Positions 52,452 to 59,923 of a DNA stretch of 64,000 nt are shown one piece after another. Origin of the DNA: Candidatus Terraquivivens yellowstonensis (GTDB taxonomy: Archaea; Thermoproteota; Nitrososphaeria_A; Caldarchaeales; Wolframiiraptoraceae); the NCBI GenBank assembly GCA_023539445.1, contig JAKCEW010000005.1, positions 6,123-70,122 of the forward strand, written 5' to 3'. The position numbers and the translations under genes were made by a program. Position 1 is the stretch's first letter; the number at the start of each line of letters is the position of its first letter. A model generated the notes under the pieces. That model was given only the letters and a program-made list of their open reading frames with translations. It had not been told where the DNA came from and ran no database searches.

Positions 52452-52512
52452 GGGGCGCTGATGAGCACCGCCTTTCTGAGTCGTGATGACGCGGGAGTAC
52501 CACTGAAGCCCC
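52452..52512 (+). ncRNA. C/D box sRNA 1
   Basis: Box C TGATGA (52459-52464), guide GCACCGCCTTT, D' CTGA (52476-52479), spacer GTC, C' GTGATGA (52483-52489), guide CGCGGGAGTACCA, D CTGA (52503-52506). Terminal stem GGGGC (52452-52456)/GCCCC (52508-52512). A box A-like CTTTTTAA (52421-52428) is centred 26-27 nt upstream of the 5' end. By the N+5 rule the targets would be A in UGGUACUCCCGCG (D) and G in AAAGGCGGUGC (D'). Confidence 0.88.
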
Positions 52513-52570
52513 CAAACATCTAAGGTAAGAAAGAAACTGTTAAATTCCCCAAAGCTGCAAGCACTTCATA

Positions 52571-52624
52571 GCGATGATGAGTCTGACCAGTCTGAAGTGA
52601 TGATCTGGATCTTGAGCTCTGAGC
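52571..52624 (+). ncRNA. C/D box sRNA 2
   Basis: Box C ATGATGA (52574-52580), guide GTCTGACCAGT, D' CTGA (52592-52595), a single-nt spacer, C' GTGATGA (52597-52603), guide TCTGGATCTTGAGCT, D CTGA (52619-52622). GC/GC ends pair. TGTTAAATT (52539-52546) is centred about 27 nt upstream. The very short D'-C' spacer is unusual. N+5 targets would be C in AGCUCAAGAUCCAGA and G in ACUGGUCAGAC. Confidence 0.82.
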
Positions 52625-52723
52625 ATCAACATGAGTTCTTTAATGACTCCTTTTTGACATGCCGCCACCTATTCTAACAAACACTTTGTATTCGGCGAAA
52701 CGCATAAAATGCCGGTCGGTAAG

Positions 52724-52731
52724 CTTTTATA
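52724..52731 (+). promoter_or_regulatory. TATA box of the alcohol dehydrogenase gene
   Basis: TTTTATAC centred 27-28 nt before the ATG at 52755; it lies inside the longer reading frame from 52659 and rules that start out. Confidence 0.6.
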
Positions 52732-52754
52732 CAGAGGAGGAAGGTCTCCTTTCC

Positions 52755-53960
52755 ATGAAGGAAAAGGTCCCTCCATACTTTGAAGGCGTATATGAATACA
52801 TCTCGATGCCAAGAAGGCTTCTCTTCGGACCGGACTCTGTAAAGAATGTAGGCAAGGAAGTGAAGCGGTTCGGTAACAGGGCACTCATAGTGACTGACGA
52901 GGGCGTTCAGAGGGCAGGCCTAGTAAGCAAGGTAACGGATGCTCTACTTACTGAGGGCGTAGAGTTTTACGTGTTCAACGGTGTGAAGATGGAGCCCGAT
53001 TTGGAAAACGCAAGAGTCGTAGCAAAGACTTCTAGGGAGAGGGATTACGATGTTGTGATCGGCGTCGGTGGTGGAAGCTGTCTGGACATGGCAAAGGTCG
53101 CGACCGTCATGGCTACAAACGAAGGCGATGTTGAGGAGTACTTTGGGGACGAACTCGTCAAGCGACCCGGCCTTCCCCTGATATTGATACCCACGACGTC
53201 AGGCTCGGGTAGTGAGGCTACAAGGGGGTCCGTTATATCTGTAGGAGATATCAAGAAGGTAATCTTCAGCAGGTGGATGATAGCTGAGGTGGCGATAGTC
53301 GATCCCATGATGACCCTGACCATGCCTCCAAAGCTCACGGCGATTACGGGCATAGATGCGCTGAGCCACGCGGTCGAGAGCACCCTCTCGAAGAGGTCGA
53401 ACATAGTATCATCGGCGCTCGCTAGGGAGAGCATAAAGCTAGTATCCGAAGGTCTGGAGGCAGCGTACAGGAATGGGAAGGATGTGAACGCGAGATACAG
53501 GATGGCAATTGCCGCAACGCTTGCCGGAGCTTCCTTTGCCAACTCGAGCGTCATCCTCGGCCATGGAATATCCTATGCACTTGGCACGCTCTTCCATGTA
53601 CCGCATGGTCTAGGTTGCGGCATTGCCCTGCCCTACGTTATGGAGTATAACATGCAGGTACGTGCCGATGCGTTGAGGGATGTGGCGGCCTCGTTTGGCC
53701 TGAACGTCTGGGGTCTTGATGATTTGGAGGCGGCCAAGATGGCAGTAAGGGCTACGGCGAATCTGATAAAAAATGTTGAGCTTCCTATCAGCCTAAAGGA
53801 GATGGGGATTCCTAGGGAAGCTGTGCCGGAGCTTGCGAACGTCCTAGTGTCCAAGTACCAGAGGTTGCTTAACAACAACCCCTGCGAGGTCACTTACGAA
53901 GATGCCAACAGAATCTTCATGAGGATGTGGGAAGGTAGGCTAGAAAGCCTAGGTGGCTGA
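52755..53960 (+). CDS. Iron-containing (group III) alcohol dehydrogenase
   Basis: 401 aa from ATG 52755. GVGGGSCLDMAKVA is the NAD(P)-binding loop, IPTTSGSGSEATRG follows, and AITGIDALSHAVES, VILGHGISYALGTLFHVPHGLGCG carry the Asp and three His iron ligands. Oxidises alcohols or reduces aldehydes; substrate unknown. Leaderless start indicated by the TATA box. Flanked on both sides by C/D sRNA genes. Confidence 0.9.
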   Translation: MKEKVPPYFEGVYEYISMPRRLLFGPDSVKNVGKEVKRFGNRALIVTDEGVQRAGLVSKVTDALLTEGVEFYVFNGVKMEPDLENARVVAKTSRERDYDVVIGVGGGSCLDMAKVATVMATNEGDVEEYFGDELVKRPGLPLILIPTTSGSGSEATRGSVISVGDIKKVIFSRWMIAEVAIVDPMMTLTMPPKLTAITGIDALSHAVESTLSKRSNIVSSALARESIKLVSEGLEAAYRNGKDVNARYRMAIAATLAGASFANSSVILGHGISYALGTLFHVPHGLGCGIALPYVMEYNMQVRADALRDVAASFGLNVWGLDDLEAAKMAVRATANLIKNVELPISLKEMGIPREAVPELANVLVSKYQRLLNNNPCEVTYEDANRIFMRMWEGRLESLGG

Positions 53961-54066
53961 GTCGGCCCATCGGCGTATGGTACGTTCTCCCCAATCATTA
54001 GAGTATGAAGAGTATTTATCCAAGCATCCGGGAAAAATTTTTCCACGGGTGCTGAGCTTTTGGTTA

Positions 54067-54124
54067 CGGGGATGATGAGCTCGGGAAGCATGACCGGATG
54101 ATATTGGTCTTAAGTTCTGACCCT
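54067..54124 (+). ncRNA. C/D box sRNA 3
   Basis: Box C ATGATGA (54072-54078), guide GCTCGGGAAGC, D'-like ATGA (54090-54093), spacer CCG, C' GATGATA (54097-54103), guide TTGGTCTTAAGTT, D CTGA (54117-54120), terminal GGG/CCC. An AT-rich box AAAAATTTTT (54033-54042) is centred 27-29 nt upstream. Its 3' end touches the stop codon of the convergent dehydrogenase-like gene. Intergenic 53961-54066 shows nothing else. Confidence 0.75.
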
Positions 54125-54962
54125 AAAGCCTGTAGTAGGACTTCGGTGCGTGCCTTAACCATATCCTCTTGAGCTTTTCTATGTCCTCTAGCACCTTGCT
54201 GTTCGCGACCTCCTCGGCCCTTTTTCTGTTCGATTCCAAAACAAGCTCCAGCAACCTCGAGCCTGTCTGCTTGAAGAGAATCTCGGTATTCTGAATCAGG
54301 CAGTGGCCCCCTATGACGTCCGGATAGTATATCGGCCTATCCTTCAGGACCTCATGCACCTCAGAAACGAACTCTGCTACGACGTCCAACTCGGCTCCGA
54401 ACCTCATCGCTATTCGGTGTGCCTCGTGCCACGACGTTATCATGATGGCCCTGTACACGGTCTCCCAGAGCTTTGCCAACTCCAACGATTCGGGCTCTTG
54501 AGCTACCCTTACCTTAAACCCTGCCATCTCTAGATGCTCCTTCGCATGGTTTAGGGCGGAATGATTAACCGCGGCAACCCATTTCGTCCAGAAAGTCATG
54601 TGCTCTTTCATCAAAGGATGCTTGCCCCTTACCGGTGAGTAGGCGACCTTTGCGCTCGTTCTCGACTGTAATGCCCTAGTGGCTCCGAGCGCGACCGTCG
54701 AGTGAACTATTACCAAGGACGGGCTTAGCATGTTGATATAGCCCAGCGTAGCGTCTATGAACTGGTTGAGCTCCTTGAACGGATATGCCACGTGGAGTAT
54801 GCCGATTGGTGGCTTGAGGTCGTCGATGCTGTCAACAGTCTTGCTACTATCTAGGTCGTAGCCGTATACGTTCGAGAACTTCTCGGAGAGGATATCGTAC
54901 AGCGGCCTTCCAACCTCGCCAAGCCCTACCACGAGTATTTCATCTGCGCTTTTCGCTTTCAC
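54123..54962 (-). CDS. Truncated nucleotide-sugar (UDP-glucose/ManNAc) dehydrogenase-like protein
   Basis: 279 aa. N-terminal NAD Rossmann LVVGLGEVGRPLYDIL, VIVHSTVALGATRAL and YSPVRGKHPLM follow the UDPGDH N-terminal domain; ELAKLWETVYRAIMITSWHE is the central helix. YYPDVIGGHCLIQN matches the GGHC catalytic-Cys loop, but the second nucleotide-binding domain of 400-430-aa family members is missing. May be a specialised oxidoreductase rather than a sugar-nucleotide enzyme. No sugar gene is nearby. Confidence 0.7.
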   Translation of the reverse strand: MKAKSADEILVVGLGEVGRPLYDILSEKFSNVYGYDLDSSKTVDSIDDLKPPIGILHVAYPFKELNQFIDATLGYINMLSPSLVIVHSTVALGATRALQSRTSAKVAYSPVRGKHPLMKEHMTFWTKWVAAVNHSALNHAKEHLEMAGFKVRVAQEPESLELAKLWETVYRAIMITSWHEAHRIAMRFGAELDVVAEFVSEVHEVLKDRPIYYPDVIGGHCLIQNTEILFKQTGSRLLELVLESNRKRAEEVANSKVLEDIEKLKRIWLRHAPKSYYRL

Positions 54963-55043
54963 GCCCTTCGATGAATTTGTGTCGAATTTAAGTTTTGATT
55001 AACTTCAGAAACACAGTGTGCTACCAGCGGAATCAAATGGTGA

Positions 55044-55065
55044 CGAGAATACGCAGAGATTCTCG
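55044..55065. other. Perfect 7-bp hairpin in the KaiC-like upstream region
   Basis: CGAGAAT (55044-55050) with ATTCTCG (55059-55065), 8-nt loop, about 20 bp upstream of the predicted TATA box. Confidence 0.4.
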
Positions 55066-55085
55066 CTTTCAATATGCGCACGAAT

Positions 55086-55094
55086 GTTTAAATA
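55086..55094 (+). promoter_or_regulatory. TATA box of the KaiC-like gene
   Basis: TGTTTAAAT-type box centred about 27 nt before position 55117, which falls at the left edge of the perfect palindrome. Confidence 0.45.
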
Positions 55095-55115
55095 CCATGC
55101 GCGTCATCACTTCTA

Positions 55116-55132
55116 CACTTTAAATTAAAGTG
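55116..55132. promoter_or_regulatory. 17-bp perfect palindrome, likely operator
   Basis: CACTTTAA-A-TTAAAGTG, each arm 8 bp. It spans the predicted transcription start and ends 7 nt before the ATG, the place where an archaeal repressor would block the polymerase. Confidence 0.55.
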
Positions 55133-55139
55133 ATAAAGG

Positions 55140-55844
55140 ATGTTGAAACTGCACAAAAGGCCAGAGTTGATTAAGAGGCTTATACACGAAGACTACCCGA
55201 ACGCTACCTTTCTCCATATAGGCCCAGTAGGCTCTGGTAAGACTATCTTTTTGATGCACATTTTGTATGAAAGGTTGAAAGAAGGTTATAAGTGCGTTTA
55301 CGTCTCCGTAAAGAACTCGCCGAAAACGTTTATGTGGATAATGAAGAAAAGGAACATGGACGTCGAACCCTACGTCAAGGATGGTCGTTTAATAATCGTC
55401 GATTACCTCTCTGAAAAAGCAGGCATCCCACCAGATCCAAGCGAGTGGTACTCAAAAGTTATTCGGCTAAAGAATCCAACCCCAACAGAGTTTAGCATAA
55501 TGTCTAGCAAGCTTAGAGAAAGTTCCATAGAGTTCATTTTCGTAGACAGTCTGGCCGACATTTTTATGGATTTTGGATTCACGGAGACGAGGAAGCTTCT
55601 CGATGTGGTGATACCTAGAATAAGAGAGGCGTGCATCGGTGCTTTTGTTCTAGATAAAGGGGTGCTTGATGAAATGACGGAGAACTACATCAGGTCGAGG
55701 TTTGACGGCATAGTTGAGTATAAGGTCGAGGAAAGCCCGTTCGGTATTGAGAGATACATAAGGATGTTCCGTTTTACTCTTGCAAAAATAGATACTAGAT
55801 GGCACAAGCTGATAATAGATCCTTACGGGATAAGGATCGAATAA
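55140..55844 (+). CDS. KaiC/RecA-superfamily ATPase (single domain)
   Basis: 234 aa. Walker A is GPVGSGKTIF (about residue 28), with CVYVSVKNSPKTF as the KaiC 'SxE' strand and IEFIFVDSLADIF as Walker B. The family of small archaeal KaiC/GvpD-like ATPases acts in signalling or motility regulation; a specific role is not readable. The glutamate usual after the strand is replaced by Lys-Asn. AAAGGA precedes the ATG. The perfect palindrome just upstream indicates regulated expression. Confidence 0.72.
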   Translation: MLKLHKRPELIKRLIHEDYPNATFLHIGPVGSGKTIFLMHILYERLKEGYKCVYVSVKNSPKTFMWIMKKRNMDVEPYVKDGRLIIVDYLSEKAGIPPDPSEWYSKVIRLKNPTPTEFSIMSSKLRESSIEFIFVDSLADIFMDFGFTETRKLLDVVIPRIREACIGAFVLDKGVLDEMTENYIRSRFDGIVEYKVEESPFGIERYIRMFRFTLAKIDTRWHKLIIDPYGIRIE

Positions 55845-55904
55845 TTTTTCTGTATTGCATGCATTTAAAGCGCGCCTACACAACCGTTTTAAACTCCAAG
55901 ATGT

Positions 55905-55963
55905 GGCTCAGACCCCGCTCCTAGTAAGCATCCTGTAAGTCGCGACGTTCTCTCATCATCGCC
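55905..55963 (-). ncRNA. C/D box sRNA 4
   Basis: Minus strand: box C ATGATGA (55953-55959), guide GAGAACGTCGCGA, D'-like CTTA (55936-55939), C'-like AGGATGC (55928-55934), guide TTACTAGGAGCGGGGT, D CTGA (55908-55911), terminal GGC/GCC. A clear TATA box TTATAAAT is centred 26-27 nt upstream. The D' guide is complementary to UCGCGACGUUCU, which resembles the conserved 23S rRNA stretch CGACGUUCUGAACCCAGCUC; the D' and C' boxes are degenerate. Confidence 0.78.
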
Positions 55964-55985
55964 AAGGTTCACGAATGCTTGCACG

Positions 55986-55993
55986 ATTTATAA
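55986..55993 (-). promoter_or_regulatory. TATA box of C/D sRNA 4
   Basis: Minus-strand TTATAAAT in CCTTATAAATCG, centred 26-27 nt before the sRNA 5' end at 55963. Confidence 0.6.
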
Positions 55994-56023
55994 GGTTTCT
56001 TTACATTTCCGTCAAGAGCTTTT

Positions 56024-56080
56024 CGGCTCAGCTACCCCAGAGGATATCATGAATCAACCTTTAGGGCATCATCATAGCCG
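56024..56080 (-). ncRNA. C/D box sRNA 5
   Basis: Minus strand: box C ATGATGA (56069-56075), guide TGCCCTAAAGG, D' TTGA (56054-56057), spacer TTC, C' ATGATAT (56044-56050), guide CCTCTGGGGTAG, D CTGA (56028-56031), terminal stem CGGC/GCCG. GCTTATCC about 27 nt upstream, overlapping the pyrC stop codon, can serve as TATA box. It lies tail to head with sRNA 4 on the same strand. Confidence 0.82.
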
Positions 56081-56112
56081 TCAGGATTTTCAAGCAAGGC
56101 CACGGATAAGCT

Positions 56113-57345
56113 TTACCCATGCTTCAGCTCGCGGACGTGCATCCCGCCGCCCTTCACGAGGAGACAACCATTGTACACAAGCTCGCCCCTCCTGAAGACC
56201 GATACGACCTTTGCGGACAGCTTCCTACCCTCGAATGGTGTGTATTTCGCTTTGCTCAAGAAATCCCTAGCGCTTATGCTCCACCGAACGCTGGTGTCAA
56301 AAACGACGAGGTCTGCGTAGAATCCCTTTCTGATGTCGCCCTTCGGTATGCCCAAGTACTCGGCCGGAGCTTTGCAGAGCTTTTTGAGAAGCGTGCTTAT
56401 CTTAAGCCTCCCTTCGAGCCACTCGGTCAGCATCAGAGGGTACATTATCTCTAGGCCGGGAAAGCCCGGTGCGCGTCGTTCTGAAACTTTTTCTTCTAAA
56501 GTATGTGGTGCGTGGTCGGAAGCTATGAAATCCACTGAGCACCTCTCAAGTCCTGAAAAGATATACTGCTTATCAGCCATCGAGGCGAGCGGAGGCCTCA
56601 CCGCCGATATCCTCCTAGAATTTTCGTCGAGCTCTTCTTCCGAAAGAAGTAGATGATGTGGTGTCGCCTCGACCTTTATCCTAGCACCAAGCCCTTCCTT
56701 CGCCAACTCTATCATCCTCAACGACTCTGCTCTCGATATATGCGCGAACCTTATGTCGTCGTCTGCTCTTATGCGTGATAGCAACATCTTTACGGCCTTC
56801 GCCTCATCATCCCCTTCTAGCTCCGCGTGGACGACGAGTCTCATACCGCTCTCCCTCGACACTTTTAGGTAGTCTTCTAGCCTTTCCAAATCTTCGGGGT
56901 AGAGCTTCATGCCACAAGCTCCCAACTCCAGCGCCCTTTTTGCATCCTCGACCTTTTCGAGGGCTCCCACATGGACTGAGTAATCCACGACAGCACGCGC
57001 GGCAAGCAGACTTAGCCTTTCCCTAAGGGCTTCAGGGCTTCTTATCGGCGGCGAGGTGTTTGGCATCTCCGCAACCGTCGTGACGCCGCCGGCCGCCGCC
57101 GCGGACGTCCCAGTGAAAACGTCCTCTTTGTATGCTTGGTTCCAATCCCTGAGATGGACGTGAAGGTCTGTGGCAGATGGCAGAAGCAATTGACCTTTGC
57201 CCAACAATAGCCTAGGACCTGAACCGACCTCGCCGACGTTCACGGAAGATATCCGCTCACCATCTATCTCGACGGTAACTTCGTCTATTAGCCTGCCGTC
57301 TACGACCGCCCTGCCGACTATCCTCAGGTCTGCCATGACCTTCAC
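56113..57345 (-). CDS. pyrC: Dihydroorotase
   Basis: 410 aa. LPSATDLHVHLRDWNQAYKE carries the HxH metal motif, TTVAEMPNTSPP follows, VHAELEGD, FAHISRAES and FIASDHAPHTLEEK supply further ligands (His, His, Asp). Ring-closes carbamoyl aspartate to dihydroorotate. Last gene of pyrB-pyrI-pyrC, sharing 1 nt with pyrI. The ATG at 57336 (MADLRIVG) is an alternative start. Confidence 0.94.
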   Translation of the reverse strand: MKVMADLRIVGRAVVDGRLIDEVTVEIDGERISSVNVGEVGSGPRLLLGKGQLLLPSATDLHVHLRDWNQAYKEDVFTGTSAAAAGGVTTVAEMPNTSPPIRSPEALRERLSLLAARAVVDYSVHVGALEKVEDAKRALELGACGMKLYPEDLERLEDYLKVSRESGMRLVVHAELEGDDEAKAVKMLLSRIRADDDIRFAHISRAESLRMIELAKEGLGARIKVEATPHHLLLSEEELDENSRRISAVRPPLASMADKQYIFSGLERCSVDFIASDHAPHTLEEKVSERRAPGFPGLEIMYPLMLTEWLEGRLKISTLLKKLCKAPAEYLGIPKGDIRKGFYADLVVFDTSVRWSISARDFLSKAKYTPFEGRKLSAKVVSVFRRGELVYNGCLLVKGGGMHVRELKHG

Positions 57346-57830
57346 TACTGCGTCAGCTGCTTCAGCACTTCTTCCTCCTCGAGGTATCTACCGCAGTATT
57401 CGCACTCGAGCCTCAGAGGACTCTTCGAGACAACGACAAACTTGGAGCTCACGTGCTCCATTGGCTGCCTCGTTATGCAACCTGGGTTCGTGCACCTGAG
57501 AATGCCGACTATCCTATCGGGCAGCTTGACTGACCTCTTCTCAACAACCTCGTAATTCCGTATTATGTTTATCGTGGCCGTTGGCGCTATAAGCGTCAAC
57601 TTGTTGACCTGATCTGTCATGAGTTCTAGGTCCTCGACCTTCACTAGGTCCTTCTTACCAAGCTTCCCGCTCCTGACGTTCATCGTTACTGTTACGACGT
57701 GCCCCTCGCTTCCGGTTATTCCTAGCAACCTTAGGACCGCTAGGGCCCTTCCTGCGGGTATGTGGTCTATGACCGTTCCATTCTTTATCTTGCTTACCCG
57801 TAAAGTTTCTTGGTCGTTCATAGAGGACAC
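57345..57830 (-). CDS. pyrI: Aspartate carbamoyltransferase regulatory chain
   Basis: 161 aa. KIKNGTVIDHIPAGRALAVLRLLGI is the allosteric N-terminal domain, and the C-terminal zinc site is CTNPGCITR ... CEYCG (four Cys). Binds CTP/ATP and the catalytic chain. Sits directly behind pyrB in the transcript, with no gap. Confidence 0.96.
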   Translation of the reverse strand: MSSMNDQETLRVSKIKNGTVIDHIPAGRALAVLRLLGITGSEGHVVTVTMNVRSGKLGKKDLVKVEDLELMTDQVNKLTLIAPTATINIIRNYEVVEKRSVKLPDRIVGILRCTNPGCITRQPMEHVSSKFVVVSKSPLRLECEYCGRYLEEEEVLKQLTQ

Positions 57831-58748
57831 CTAAAACACTCCGAGAACTAAACCTATCAAGGCCATTCTCACGGGAACGCCGAGCTTAGCTTGGATGAAG
57901 TATGCTTGGTGCGGCGTATCATCCACATCGTTGGAGAGCTCATCGACCCTCGGAAGCGGATGTAGGACCTTTAGGTCCTCGCGCGCCCTTGATAGAAGCT
58001 TCCTCGTTATCACGTAGCTACCCCTAAGTTTTTCGTATTCTGCGGGGTCTGGGAACCTTTCCTTCTGTATCCTCGTTACATAGAGTATGTCAACGTTCTC
58101 CACGGCACTCTCCAAGTTCTCAGTCTTCACGATCTCTACGTTCATGCGCTTCAGCCTATCCATGAGCTCTGGCCTTGGCGAAAGGGGCTCCGGCGATACT
58201 AGCCATATTTTCTTAACGTTGAACTTCGTGAGACCATATATGAAGGATGCGGCAGCCCTTCCATACTTCAGGTCACCAACCACGCCAACCTCCAACCCAT
58301 CTATCCTGCCCTTCAACCTCCTTATGGTGTACAGGTCTATCATCGCCTGCGTAGGATGATGCTGTGTCCCGTCGCCGCCATTTATCACAGGATTCTCGCA
58401 GACGTCAGCCGCATGCTTTGCCGAGCCCTCGTAAGGGCTCCTTATCACTATGAGGTTGGCATAATCATCCAGCATCCTCATCGTGTCGGTCAGGCTCTCG
58501 CCCTTAGCCATAGACGAAAGATGAGGCTCAAGGTTTATGACCTCTGCTCCAAGCCTCTTGGCGGCCGTCTCAAAGCTCAGCCTCGTTCTGGTGCTCGGTT
58601 CTATGAAAGCCGTAGCGACTATCTTTCCATCCAGCGGCTTTCCGATGTCCAGCGGGCGCTCGATTATCCTATCGGTCACGGAGAACAGGTGCTCAAGGTC
58701 ATCCCTTGTGAAGTCCAGTATCGATATTACGTCCCTAAACTTCCACAA
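57831..58748 (-). CDS. pyrB: Aspartate carbamoyltransferase catalytic chain
   Basis: 305 aa. [20 protein letters not shown] is the carbamoyl-phosphate site (STRTR), with [20 protein letters not shown] and [20 protein letters not shown]. Commits carbamoyl phosphate to pyrimidines. TTG start. Divergent from pyrD across a 120-bp region; CTTATATAC near 58776-58785 is the likely TATA box. Confidence 0.96.
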   Translation of the reverse strand: MWKFRDVISILDFTRDDLEHLFSVTDRIIERPLDIGKPLDGKIVATAFIEPSTRTRLSFETAAKRLGAEVINLEPHLSSMAKGESLTDTMRMLDDYANLIVIRSPYEGSAKHAADVCENPVINGGDGTQHHPTQAMIDLYTIRRLKGRIDGLEVGVVGDLKYGRAAASFIYGLTKFNVKKIWLVSPEPLSPRPELMDRLKRMNVEIVKTENLESAVENVDILYVTRIQKERFPDPAEYEKLRGSYVITRKLLSRAREDLKVLHPLPRVDELSNDVDDTPHQAYFIQAKLGVPVRMALIGLVLGVF

Positions 58749-58870
58749 TAATGACCCTTACAAAATTTCCTCATTCCTGTATATAAGGAACGCACGGTTT
58801 TTGGCCAACGATAAGACCGACAAAACTCCGCAAAGGATAATATTGTAGTTTATTGTAGGGGAAATGGCAC

Positions 58871-59836
58871 TTGTCGTTTAGGATAAACCCTGCCGTAAAG
58901 TTCTTGGCGCGCATTTTAGGGCCAGAGCTCCTTCATAGCGCTTGGCTCGAGCTCTTGGAATACTTGCCGCTGAAGTTTGAGCCCCCGGAAAGCTTAGAGG
59001 TTGAGACGAAGATGGGAAGGCTGAGGTGTCCAGTAGGGCTTGCAGCAGGCTACGATAAGAGCGGAAAGCACGTCGGAGCACTTTCTAAGCTCGGCTTCGG
59101 TTACATAGTGGCAGGCAGCTTCACGCTAAAGCCGAGGAAGGGACACCCTAAGCCAAGGATAGCTTACAGGGATTCGGAGCAGGCTGTCGTGAACGCCATG
59201 GGCCTTCCGAATCCTGGCGTGATGGAATTCGTGAAGAACTTCAAGAGGGTCGAGGGTTGCAGGGTTGTTGCCAGCATAACAGGAGACACGATAGGTGAAT
59301 TCGTCGAGTGCTTTAAAATCGTGCAGAAGGTCGTCGATGCCGTCGAGGTCAACATATCGTGCCCTACGCATGAGGCGAGCATGTCTATGAAGGATCCTAA
59401 AAACATACGCGAGCTTGCCGAGAGGTTAAGGGAGGTCAAGTCAAAGCCCGCATACATCAAGATTCCGCCGCCAGTGACATCCGATGAGATGGACGATGTT
59501 TGTAAGTTGCTAAACGTATGGATGGACTGCGGGATGGATGGTGTAACTGCCGTGAACACGCTCTTGGTTGATGCGCCAGAGCTAGCGCTTGGAAGGGGCG
59601 GCTTGAGCGGCAGACCATTAAGACCGATCATGCTGAAGACCGTGAGTAGGATTAGAAAGGAACTGGGTGAGGGGATAGAGATAAACGCGGTCGGCGGCAT
59701 AATGACAGGAACGGATGTGCTGGAGGCATTAAGGGCTGGCGCGAACACTGTTCAGATAATGACAGCCATGCTGTTTAGGGGGCCGAACACTCTGAGGCGC
59801 ATCATAGAGGAGCTGATTTCTGTTAAGGCCCGCTAA
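58871..59836 (+). CDS. pyrD: Dihydroorotate dehydrogenase
   Basis: 321 aa from a TTG. FMN barrel: VGLAAGYDKSGKHVGALSKLGFGYIVAGS, EVNISCPTHEASM, AVGGIMTGTDVLEAL. The catalytic base is Cys (NISCP), as in class 1 enzymes, yet the first 40 residues (INPAVKFLARILGPELLH and following helix) look like the membrane-associating N-terminal extension of class 2. Divergent from pyrBIC, so the window carries four de novo UMP genes. Confidence 0.92.
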   Translation: MSFRINPAVKFLARILGPELLHSAWLELLEYLPLKFEPPESLEVETKMGRLRCPVGLAAGYDKSGKHVGALSKLGFGYIVAGSFTLKPRKGHPKPRIAYRDSEQAVVNAMGLPNPGVMEFVKNFKRVEGCRVVASITGDTIGEFVECFKIVQKVVDAVEVNISCPTHEASMSMKDPKNIRELAERLREVKSKPAYIKIPPPVTSDEMDDVCKLLNVWMDCGMDGVTAVNTLLVDAPELALGRGGLSGRPLRPIMLKTVSRIRKELGEGIEINAVGGIMTGTDVLEALRAGANTVQIMTAMLFRGPNTLRRIIEELISVKAR

Positions 59837-59923
59837 AACCCACTTTCACTTTCGGCAAACCCTCCCGAGGCTGCGCACAAATAACCTTTTAACGAAAAGC
59901 CCCGCTCTGAAACTTGACTGATT

